In this document: piece by piece, positions 1-5,265 of the stretch
How positions within the stretch are numbered: the stretch's first letter is position 1
Layout of the letters: every line of letters starts with the position of its first letter
Assembly: GCA_026418215.1 (NCBI GenBank)
Contig: JAOABT010000191.1
Location: 1 to 5,410 of the forward strand
Length of the DNA stretch: 5,410 nt
Direction of reading: 5' to 3'
Source: Clostridia bacterium
GTDB lineage: Bacteria > Bacillota > Clostridia > DSM-8532
Notes under the pieces: generated by a model
What the model was told of the DNA's origin: nothing
The model's input: only the letters and a program-made list of their open reading frames with translations
The model's database searches: none
Translations under genes and position numbers: made by a program

Positions 1-249
1 GCCTTGAGTGTTGGCTGGAGGGATAGCGGATCACGTGTTTATGTGCTGGCCGGTACATAAGCAATATTGCCGTTTGAAACCAGCAGTGCAAAAGAGGCTA
101 GAAGTCAGGCACAGGCTCCCGGGGAAAACCCCTAGGCTGTGAAGGAATGAGGCAATCCGGGGATTGCAGTGTGGACTAAGTGGCAATCAGGCTTTGATGT
201 AGGGTAACCTCTCAACGCGGGATTTAATGGGAAACCACCATAACGGCGA

Positions 250-291
250 CGTTTTGGTATCCGGCGGGGAAAACCTGCCTGACCTAAGACG
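250..291 (+). other. Long hairpin within the OLE RNA
   Basis: Bases 250-255 pair with 286-291 (one G-U pair). After a bulged U at 285, 256-257 pair with 283-284. An asymmetric internal loop follows (258-262 against 280-282, UGA on the 3' side). Then 263-268 pair with 274-279 (one G-U) and are closed by a GAAAA loop. Fourteen pairs in 42 bases make this the strongest single secondary-structure signal in the non-coding stretch. The asymmetric loop flanked by G-C pairs could be a protein-binding site, but I cannot assign it to a known OLE helix number. Confidence 0.7.
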
Positions 292-355
292 CAAAATTTA
301 CTCGGTTTGTTGCCATCCTGTTGATTTTTATCTTGCAAGCTATAAATATTCGATA

Positions 356-399
356 AAAGGGCTTCAGGGCCTTCATGTACAAGTACAGGCTTCTCCTTT
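356..399 (+). other. Hairpin near the 3' end of the OLE RNA
   Basis: AAAGG at 356-360 pairs with CCTTT at 395-399. Inside, 369-371 can pair with 388-390 and TGTA (376-379) with TACA (384-387) around a CAAG loop. A U-rich stretch (405-413) follows about nine bases after the stem, which is too far for a classical intrinsic terminator. It may mark the 3' boundary or a processing point of the RNA while letting transcription continue into oapA. An alternative fold pairs AAGG 357-360 with CCTT 370-373. Confidence 0.45.
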
Positions 400-419
400 A
401 CATACTTCTTTTTAGAGAA

Positions 420-426
420 AGCAGGA
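420..426 (+). promoter_or_regulatory. Ribosome binding site of oapA
   Basis: AGCAGGA lies six bases before the TTG codon at 433 and is the only purine-rich Shine-Dalgarno-like stretch at the right distance. It decides the TTG start, since no ATG or GTG in this frame fits. A short stem (408-411 with 418-421) touches its 5' edge. Confidence 0.6.
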
Positions 427-432
427 TATTGT

Positions 433-1086
433 TTGGACAACGATAAATCGGAAAAGAAGTACTTTAAGCTTCTGGACAGATATAAAGAGCTATCCAAGGA
501 AAATATTCCAATCAAGAAAGGCTCTGGAGTTGAGAAGGAACATGTTCTCTGGGGTCTTTTTATAACCATTCTTTCGTTCACGCTTTCTATTCTTATCCTT
601 TTTGCCTCCACAAGCCTCTTTAAGGCCATTTCACCCGAACTGGCCTTTTTGGTTGTTTTCGGCATTATTCTCATAGGCATCCTCTTTGATGTCATTGGCA
701 TGGCGGTGACCGCAGCGGACGAGACGCCTTTTCACTCCATGGCTTCAAAAAAGCTCAAGGGTGCCAGGCAGTCCATCATGCTGCTGCGCAATGCTCCACG
801 TGTTTCGAGCTTCTGCAACGACATTGTGGGCGATATCTGCAGCGTTGTGAGCGGAGCTGCAGGAACGGCCATCGTTTACAGACTTTTCACAAACAGCAAA
901 AATGTTTCATTTATTGAAATTATCGTCGGTGCTTTCATTGCGGCTTTAACCGTCGGTGGAAAAGGCTTCGCCAAGAATATTGGCATTAATAATGCAAATT
1001 ATATCGTTTATAAGGTTGGTCGCATTCTATCCTTCCTTTCGGTCGGCGAACGGAAAAAGAAGAGTAAAGCGCGAAAAACCAACTGA
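433..1086 (+). CDS. oapA: OLE-associated membrane protein OapA
   Basis: This 217-residue protein starts at TTG. It has a charged N-terminus (about 1-37) and then four hydrophobic segments at roughly 39-60, 69-94, 130-152 and 158-178, ending in a very basic tail (GERKKKSKARKTN) suited to RNA or phospholipid contact. Between segments 2 and 3 lies a polar, conserved-looking loop with FDVIGMAVTAADETPFHSM (85-103). Acidic residues in or beside the membrane are D86, D96, E97, D130 and D134 (NDIVGD). Immediate position behind a large structured RNA and before dxs is the classic OapA context. In H. halodurans OapA anchors OLE RNA to the membrane and the complex is linked to magnesium homeostasis and to cold and alcohol tolerance; the molecular activity is unknown. 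The length is within the family's range. The dxs start follows 17 bases after its stop, so the two are probably co-transcribed. I did not align it; the family call comes from topology, motif memory and context. Confidence 0.85.
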   Translation: MDNDKSEKKYFKLLDRYKELSKENIPIKKGSGVEKEHVLWGLFITILSFTLSILILFASTSLFKAISPELAFLVVFGIILIGILFDVIGMAVTAADETPFHSMASKKLKGARQSIMLLRNAPRVSSFCNDIVGDICSVVSGAAGTAIVYRLFTNSKNVSFIEIIVGAFIAALTVGGKGFAKNIGINNANYIVYKVGRILSFLSVGERKKKSKARKTN

Positions 1087-1088
1087 TT

Positions 1089-1095
1089 TGAGGTG
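1089..1095 (+). promoter_or_regulatory. Ribosome binding site of dxs
   Basis: TGAGGTG sits eight bases before the TTG at 1104 and fixes that start. The resulting N-terminus begins a few residues before the conserved region of Dxs proteins. The site lies in the 17-base gap after the oapA stop, consistent with an operon. Confidence 0.7.
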
Positions 1096-1103
1096 TTCTT
1101 ACG

Positions 1104-2987
1104 TTGAATGGTGGGTTAAAGGGAAATAGCACGTTCTTAAATAAGATCAACAGCCCGCAGGATTTAAAGAGACTGAGCCTTATGGAGCTCAGCCTTTTAT
1201 CTGATGAAGTGCGTGCTTTTCTTGTGGAAAGCGTTTCAAAGACGGGTGGGCATATTGCTTCCAATCTTGGGGTTGTGGAGCTCACCATAGCGCTTCACAG
1301 GGTGCTTAACGCGCCTATGGACAAGATTATATGGGATGTGGGTCATCAAACCTATATCCATAAAATACTCACGGGCAGACGAGAGGCTTTTGGCACTCTG
1401 CGCCAGCTCAATGGGCTTTCAGGCTTTCCAAAAATACAGGAAAGCCCGTATGATGCGTTTAATACGGGTCACAGCAGCACCTCCATTTCGGCAGCACTGG
1501 GAATGGCAAGGGCCAGGGATTTAAAGGGTGAAAAATATACCATTGCGGCTGTCATCGGGGATGGCGCCTTATCCGGAGGAATGGCGCTGGAGGCCCTCAA
1601 CGATGCGGGAATGGCCCGGACCAATCTCCTCATTGTTCTTAACGACAACGGTATGTCCATCGCACCTAATGTTGGCGGTCTGTCTCGTTACTTAAGCCGT
1701 ATTCGCGTACGTCCCTTTTACTACAAAACCCGTGAATCCATGCAGGCGCTTATCGACCGCATGCCCAAGTCGGGTAAGAGGCTTCGTAAATTTGTTCATA
1801 AGCTCAAGGGTGCCATGAAAAGCATGTTTGTACCCTCCATGTTTTTTGAGGACCTGGGGTTTAGATATTTTGGCCCCATCGACGGGCATAACATCCGTGA
1901 AATGATCTCTGTTTTTGAACAGGCAAAAGCCATGAAGGGCCCTGTTCTGGTCCATGTATCGACCACTAAGGGCAAGGGCTACAAGTACGCCGAAGAAAAG
2001 CCGGATATTTTTCACGGCATTGCGCCCTTTGAGATTGAAACAGGGCAGGTGCTCAAGGCTGGAAGTCTCAACTACTCGGCGGTGTTTGGCAACAAGCTGT
2101 GTGAGCTTGCCGAAAAAGACCAGAATATTGTGGCCATTACAGCAGCCATGACTGACGGAACGGGTCTTTCCGGCTTTCGCCACAGCTACCCGAAACGTTT
2201 TTTTGATGTGGGTATTGCCGAACAGCATGCGGTAACGCTGGCGGCGGGTCTTGCCATGGGAGGCGTAAAGCCTGTGGTGGCCATTTATTCAACCTTCCTG
2301 CAAAGGGCCTATGACCAAATTCTGCATGATGTTGCGCTCCAGAACCTGCATGTAGTCTTCGCCATTGACAGGGCGGGCGTTGTAGGAGATGACGGTGAAA
2401 CACATCAGGGTATTTACGATGTGTCGTTTTTATATACCATACCCCACGTGGCTATTTTGGCTCCGGCATCGCCCGATGAGCTCAAGGCCATGCTCGAATA
2501 TGCACTTTATCAGCATGAGGGGCCTATTGCGGTTCGTTACCCCAGAGGCTCGGGCAGTGAATTGCAGGGCACGGATACCAAGCTGTTGCCTTCTAAGGGA
2601 GTGCGGGTCCGGGTAGGGCATGATGTAACGCTCATTGGCGTTGGCTCCATGCTTGCTATTACGATGGAGGCTGCGGCACTTTTAGAAGCCCAGGGAATTT
2701 CCTGCGAAGTGATCAATCCCAGATTTTTAAGGCCGGCCGATGATGATCTCATTTTGGAATCGGCCCAAAAAACAGGTCATGTGGTCATCATCGAAGATGT
2801 CATCAGAAATGGTGGCTTTGGCTCGTATGTCATGAGTCTGTTGAATGGAAGAGGCTTCCCGAGCCGCACACTGGTCTTGGGCCTTCCTGACAAGGGCATT
2901 GAACATGGGGAGCGGAGCCTTATTTATAAACGTTACGGGCTTGATGCTGAGGGAATCAGGCAAAGCACCGTTGATTTTTTAGCATAA
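1104..2987 (+). CDS. dxs: 1-deoxy-D-xylulose-5-phosphate synthase
   Basis: Complete 627-residue Dxs (family usually about 620-640). It condenses pyruvate with glyceraldehyde 3-phosphate, releasing CO2, to give DXP, the entry compound of the MEP isoprenoid pathway and a precursor of thiamine and pyridoxal. The enzyme is cytosolic and uses thiamine diphosphate and Mg2+. Visible motifs in order are TGGH (47-50), DVGHQTY (78-84, active-site His81), GHSSTS (122-127), the ThDP/Mg motif GDG (152-154) with LNDN ending at N182, FGPIDGH (256-262), GIAEQHA (370-376, catalytic Glu373), LQRAYDQ (399-405), GDDGETHQG (428-436) and RYPRG (478-482). A C-terminal transketolase domain (about 500-627) ends the protein with no truncation or frameshift. 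The start is TTG behind a good ribosome site. It follows OLE RNA and oapA, as in other OLE-bearing Firmicutes, and precedes tlyA by 56 bases. Confidence 0.98.
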   Translation: MNGGLKGNSTFLNKINSPQDLKRLSLMELSLLSDEVRAFLVESVSKTGGHIASNLGVVELTIALHRVLNAPMDKIIWDVGHQTYIHKILTGRREAFGTLRQLNGLSGFPKIQESPYDAFNTGHSSTSISAALGMARARDLKGEKYTIAAVIGDGALSGGMALEALNDAGMARTNLLIVLNDNGMSIAPNVGGLSRYLSRIRVRPFYYKTRESMQALIDRMPKSGKRLRKFVHKLKGAMKSMFVPSMFFEDLGFRYFGPIDGHNIREMISVFEQAKAMKGPVLVHVSTTKGKGYKYAEEKPDIFHGIAPFEIETGQVLKAGSLNYSAVFGNKLCELAEKDQNIVAITAAMTDGTGLSGFRHSYPKRFFDVGIAEQHAVTLAAGLAMGGVKPVVAIYSTFLQRAYDQILHDVALQNLHVVFAIDRAGVVGDDGETHQGIYDVSFLYTIPHVAILAPASPDELKAMLEYALYQHEGPIAVRYPRGSGSELQGTDTKLLPSKGVRVRVGHDVTLIGVGSMLAITMEAAALLEAQGISCEVINPRFLRPADDDLILESAQKTGHVVIIEDVIRNGGFGSYVMSLLNGRGFPSRTLVLGLPDKGIEHGERSLIYKRYGLDAEGIRQSTVDFLA

Positions 2988-3028
2988 AAGAAGTGAAGGG
3001 AACAAGAAGGAAGCGTGGGCTACTTCTT
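2988..3028 (+). repeat. 7-bp inverted repeat in the dxs-tlyA gap
   Basis: AAGAAGT (2988-2994), starting at the base after the dxs stop codon, is an exact inverted copy of ACTTCTT (3022-3028). The loop is 27 bases and contains the purine run AAGAAGGAAG (3004-3013). The long loop and A/T-rich arms make a stable terminator unlikely; no U-run follows. It could partly hide or expose the purine run. Confidence 0.3.
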
Positions 3029-3047
3029 AGACGATGAAGCATTATGA
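3015..3047 (+). CDS. Possible 10-codon leader peptide coupled to tlyA
   Basis: GTG at 3015 opens a ten-codon frame (MGYFLDDEAL) that ends in a TGA at 3045-3047, overlapping the tlyA ATG in an ATGA arrangement. The purine run AAGAAGG (3004-3010) ends four bases before the GTG, a close but usable ribosome site. The tlyA ATG itself has no convincing ribosome site, so ribosomes ending here could restart on tlyA. This is inferred from arrangement only; the frame is too short for any test of coding character. Confidence 0.25.
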   Translation: MGYFLDDEAL

Positions 3048-3844
3048 CAAAGGAAAGACTGGATATTCTCCTCGTAAACAAGGGCTTTTTCGAAAGCCGT
3101 GAAAAGGCCAAGGGCGCTATTATGGCCGGCTTGGTCTACGTTAACGGGGAACGGGAGGACAAGCCCGGTTCGGCCTTTGACGAGCAAGCGGCTATAGAAG
3201 TGAAGGGAAATCCCATTCCCTATGTCAGCCGAGGCGGCCTTAAGCTGGAAAAGGCTATCCAAAGCTTTGGTATAACCTTAAAGGACTGTACCTGTGTGGA
3301 TGTGGGTGCCTCTACCGGCGGCTTTACCGATGTGATGCTCAAAAACGGGGCCAAAAAGGTGTACGCTGTGGACGTGGGCTATGGACAGCTCGCCTGGGAG
3401 CTTCGAAACGATCCGCGGGTGGTTTGTATGGAACGGACGAACTTTAGGTATGTCACCGCTGAGCAAATACCTGATGCATTAGATTTCGGCTCTATTGACG
3501 TGTCCTTTATATCCCTGAAGCTCATTCTTCCGCCGTTGAAGGCCTTATTGAAGCCCGAGGGACAGGTCGTATGCCTTATCAAGCCCCAGTTCGAGGCAGG
3601 CAGAAGCAAGGTAGGGAAGAAGGGAGTCGTACGGGATCCACAGGTTCATGTGGAAGTGATTGAAACCACTATCGGCGTGGCCAAAGCATTAGGCTTTGTG
3701 ATCAGGGGCCTTTCCTTTTCACCTATTACAGGGCCGGAAGGTAATATTGAGTATCTGCTCCATCTTTCAAACGACACGTCTTTTGATGGTATCTCTCCTG
3801 ATATACAGGGCATTGTCAAAGAAGCACATCAAAGCTTGTCTTAG
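3044..3844 (+). CDS. tlyA: TlyA family rRNA (cytidine-2'-O)-methyltransferase (YqxC/hemolysin A type)
   Basis: Complete 266-residue protein. Residues about 4-55 form an S4 RNA-binding domain (ERLDILLVNKG, then GLVYVNG). The linker SRGGLKLEKA (62-71) precedes the methyltransferase core. The SAM-binding motif is VDVGASTGGFTD (85-96), followed by VYAVDVGYGQL (106-116), IDVSFIS (151-157) and CLIKPQFEAG (177-186). Lys67 or 69, Asp153, Lys180 and Glu236 could form the K-D-K-E set typical of FtsJ-like 2'-O-methyltransferases. TlyA proteins methylate cytidines of 23S rRNA and, in some types, 16S rRNA; the old hemolysin label is probably secondary. In Firmicutes it commonly follows dxs. The ATG at 3044 is the only reasonable start: a stop lies in frame three codons upstream, and the site has a weak ribosome-binding sequence (see the mini-ORF at 3015). 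The next gene is convergent, 20 bases away, with no clear terminator between. Confidence 0.95.
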   Translation: MTKERLDILLVNKGFFESREKAKGAIMAGLVYVNGEREDKPGSAFDEQAAIEVKGNPIPYVSRGGLKLEKAIQSFGITLKDCTCVDVGASTGGFTDVMLKNGAKKVYAVDVGYGQLAWELRNDPRVVCMERTNFRYVTAEQIPDALDFGSIDVSFISLKLILPPLKALLKPEGQVVCLIKPQFEAGRSKVGKKGVVRDPQVHVEVIETTIGVAKALGFVIRGLSFSPITGPEGNIEYLLHLSNDTSFDGISPDIQGIVKEAHQSLS

Positions 3845-3864
3845 CATACCCAAGTCAATGAGAG

Positions 3865-4467
3865 TTATATCTTGGAAGGCAACAGTGCTCTTAGCTCATC
3901 AACGGTTTCAGAGGCATTGAGGGCTTTAATAATGCGACGGCTAGGCGCTACATAAATCGTGGGATCATCGTGCTCACCCAGTTGCTTATTAACAGCAAGC
4001 AAAGGGGCTTCCTTAAGGGGATCAAGGCGGGTATCGGCTTCATCAAGGTGCTTGCTTGCATCAAGACGCAGCCAACGGCTTAATTCACGGAGATAGACGG
4101 CATTGAAGCCATGGACAACGAGCTTTTCGAGCTCCTCATCATACTTTATCTGATAGCATAGACCTGCGGGAATGCCGCTGGCGCGAGCAAGGGCTGCAAA
4201 AAGATGAGCCTTGGCATAGCAAATACCATGCCCCTTGTCGAGCACTTCCGACGCTTTGAGTGTCACACTTGTGGCGTTGATTTGGAAAGAGTGAAAGATT
4301 TGTTCCGTGACGAAATCGTAAATGGCTTGAACCTTTGAAAGTGTATCCCTAAGGCCGCTTGTGAGCTGTTCAGAAGCCTCTTCAACCAATGGATGATCAA
4401 AATCGATAATGTCGCTGCACTCGAGATAATCATTGACATCGGGCCTCTCGGGCTTTGGGTCAGGCAT
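3865..4467 (-). CDS. Transglutaminase-like domain protein
   Basis: Complete 200-residue protein with no signal peptide or membrane segment, so it is probably cytosolic. The N-terminal half has a helical stretch with VQAIYDFVTEQI (46-57), as seen before the catalytic Cys of transglutaminase-like proteins. The core is GHGICYAKAHLFAALARA (79-96, Cys83), then VVHGFNAVYL (117-126, His119) and WLRLDAS (132-138, Asp136). This gives the Cys-His-Asp triad of the transglutaminase/protease-like superfamily. Members range from proteases and amidases to proteins of unknown role, so the substrate cannot be stated. The region after 140 (DTRLDP, then DDPTIYVAPSRRIIKAL) resembles nothing I can name. The ATG at 4467 sits behind a very strong ribosome site. 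It is convergent with tlyA and divergent from lepB, and probably its own transcription unit. Confidence 0.85.
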   Translation of the reverse strand: MPDPKPERPDVNDYLECSDIIDFDHPLVEEASEQLTSGLRDTLSKVQAIYDFVTEQIFHSFQINATSVTLKASEVLDKGHGICYAKAHLFAALARASGIPAGLCYQIKYDEELEKLVVHGFNAVYLRELSRWLRLDASKHLDEADTRLDPLKEAPLLAVNKQLGEHDDPTIYVAPSRRIIKALNASETVDELRALLPSKI

Positions 4468-4475
4468 TTTAATTT

Positions 4476-4484
4476 CCTCTCCTT
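4476..4484 (-). promoter_or_regulatory. Strong ribosome binding site of the transglutaminase-like gene
   Basis: Read on the minus strand this is AAGGAGAGG, eight bases before the ATG at 4467. It is close to the ideal anti-16S sequence and decides the start. It is the strongest ribosome site in the window. Confidence 0.85.
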
Positions 4485-4497
4485 AAACAATTTGTTT
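4485..4497. promoter_or_regulatory. 13-bp palindrome, candidate operator
   Basis: AAACAATTTGTTT is a perfect palindrome: two 6-bp arms around one central T. It abuts the ribosome site of the minus-strand gene. Symmetry of this size is typical of a dimeric repressor site, and its position between promoter region and ribosome site would suit one for the minus-strand gene. A/T-rich palindromes also arise by chance; no second copy was seen in the window. Confidence 0.35.
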
Positions 4498-4528
4498 GGA
4501 TTTGGGTTATAATAGTATGCTACCATTG

Positions 4529-4581
4529 TTCTTCTATGGATGCAATACTGCTTATTGGTCGGTCTCCCCTACATAGAAGAA
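4529..4581 (+). repeat. 10-bp perfect inverted repeat with nested hairpin upstream of lepB
   Basis: TTCTTCTATG (4529-4538) is an exact inverted copy of CATAGAAGAA (4572-4581), separated by 33 bases. Inside, CAATA (4543-4547) pairs with TATTG (4553-4557) around a five-base loop. The right arm covers the expected -35 region and spacer of the lepB promoter. It could be a bipartite operator bound by a dimer or tetramer. If transcription starts further upstream, it could be an RNA stem in the leader. Confidence 0.5.
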
Positions 4582-4598
4582 ATATTTAGTGTTATAAT
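4570..4598 (+). promoter_or_regulatory. Probable sigma-A promoter of lepB (extended -10)
   Basis: TATAAT at 4593-4598 is a perfect -10 hexamer preceded by TGT (4590-4592), an extended -10. With a 17-base spacer the -35 position is TACATA (4570-4575), only three of six matches to TTGACA, which an extended -10 can tolerate. The start of transcription would be near 4605, giving a leader of about 27 bases before the preferred lepB start. Confidence 0.6.
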
Positions 4599-4631
4599 GT
4601 TGAGTGATATGGCTGAAAGGTGGTCTTGTTT

Positions 4632-5243
4632 TTGTCTGTTAAGAAGAATATTCTAAAGGAAATCCTGGGTTGGGTGCTTGCCTTTCTCATTCCTATCATC
4701 ATTGTATTCACGCTCAATATGAAGGTATTCGCCATTTCTACAATTGATCAGTCTTCCATGCACAATACATTCTTTGAGGGGGACGTGGTCTATTTCAACC
4801 GCTTTGACGACAAGCTTTCTTCGCTGAAGCGCGAGGACATCATTTTGTTTCTCACCAATGGCCGTGAAAAGCATGGCTTGATGGATGAGGTTGGAATCAA
4901 GCTTACCGACTTTACCGACAAATTCAGAGTAAAAAGCGAGCGCATCAACGAACGCTACGTGAAGCGCATCATTGGCATGCCGGGTGATGTCATTGACATC
5001 AAGGAAGATGGAAGCGTCACTATCAACGGCGTCAGGGAAAATAAGGCCTATGTGGTTGGGAAAAGCCCTCGGGGCACCATCAGCTACCCTGTCACGGTTC
5101 CGGCCGATCACCTCTTTGTGCTGGGTGATAACAGGGAAATATCCAAGGACAGCCGCTACTTCGGCTGCATCAGCATTAAATCGGTTGAGGGAAAGGCCAC
5201 ATTTGTTTTATGGCCGCCTGCCAAGGTCGGTCCCGTAAAGTAA
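4632..5243 (+). CDS. lepB: Signal peptidase I
   Basis: Membrane-anchored serine protease that removes signal peptides from exported proteins outside the membrane. From the TTG at 4632 it has 203 residues. The ribosome site AAGGTGG (4617-4623) ends eight bases before this codon, whereas the GTG at 4620 overlaps that site and the TTG at 4626 is too close. There is one N-terminal membrane segment (about 11-30), then the active-site stretch QSSMHNTFFEGD (40-51, catalytic Ser42), the lysine motif RYVKRIIGMPGD (108-119, catalytic Lys111) and the C-terminal box LGDNREISKDSR (164-175). The usual SMxPT is SMHNT here, Pro replaced by Asn. Between the box after Ser (REDIILF) and the lysine motif lies a stretch about 20-25 residues longer than in compact Bacillus enzymes. 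The following gene starts 22 bases after the stop, suggesting co-transcription. Confidence 0.93.
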   Translation: MSVKKNILKEILGWVLAFLIPIIIVFTLNMKVFAISTIDQSSMHNTFFEGDVVYFNRFDDKLSSLKREDIILFLTNGREKHGLMDEVGIKLTDFTDKFRVKSERINERYVKRIIGMPGDVIDIKEDGSVTINGVRENKAYVVGKSPRGTISYPVTVPADHLFVLGDNREISKDSRYFGCISIKSVEGKATFVLWPPAKVGPVK

Positions 5244-5254
5244 CACTTAAATAT

Positions 5255-5260
5255 GTGAGG
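5255..5260 (+). promoter_or_regulatory. Ribosome binding site of the last gene
   Basis: GTGAGG lies five bases before the ATG at 5266 and supports that start. It lies within the short gap after lepB; no promoter or terminator is visible between the two genes. Confidence 0.6.
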
Positions 5261-5265
5261 ATTCT

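Larger units (their letters stand above)
1..400 (+). ncRNA. ole: OLE RNA (ornate large extremophilic RNA), 3' part, 5' end outside window
   Basis: No credible protein is encoded here, but the stretch is dense in hairpins on the plus strand. Visible stems are 27-34 with 43-52 (interrupted), 14-18 with 80-84 (long range), 121-124 with 129-132 (AAAA loop), 152-157 with 162-167, 201-203 with 208-210 (GUAA loop), 228-230 with 235-237 (GAAA loop), the long 250-291 hairpin, and 356-399. The gene directly downstream is an OapA-like membrane protein, then dxs and tlyA; this is the known setting of OLE RNA. OLE RNAs are about 600 nt, so roughly the first third lies before base 1. In the known system (Halalkalibacterium halodurans) the RNA is abundant, sits at the membrane bound to OapA, and its loss sensitises cells to cold, short-chain alcohols and magnesium. 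The 3' end is not precisely defined; it should lie between about 399 and 420. The family call rests on structure plus context, not on an alignment. Confidence 0.82.

Noticed and set aside
1..400. Group II intron, riboswitch, RNase P RNA or tmRNA as alternatives for the structured RNA
   Set aside because: I see no group II domain V, no hallmark conserved strings of RNase P or tmRNA, and no riboswitch core I recognise; the stretch is too long for a riboswitch, and the oapA-dxs-tlyA context points to OLE.
227..415. 62-codon open frame on the plus strand within the non-coding stretch
   Set aside because: It overlaps the strongest hairpins (250-291, 356-399), has no ribosome site and its translation resembles no protein; it is better explained by structured RNA.
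132..701. Long minus-strand open frame across the RNA and the start of oapA
   Set aside because: It lies antisense to both the structured RNA and a well-supported gene, with a low-complexity basic N-terminus from oapA's reverse strand; no family resemblance.
1692..2228. Minus-strand open frame of 178 codons inside dxs
   Set aside because: Shadow of dxs, whose catalytic motifs cover the same bases.
3850..3875. Possible bidirectional terminator between tlyA and the convergent gene (CCAAG/CTTGG, 16-base loop)
   Set aside because: Only five base pairs, a long loop and no U-run on either strand; the right arm is inside the convergent gene.
4508..4513. Another TATAAT on the plus strand upstream of lepB
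   Set aside because: No acceptable -35 at 16-18 bases and no TGn extension. It is A/T-rich sequence near the minus-strand gene's start and is weaker than the 4593 site. No convincing minus-strand promoter could be fixed here either.
4653..5111. Minus-strand open frame of 152 codons inside lepB
   Set aside because: Shadow of lepB; the sense frame carries all signal peptidase motifs.
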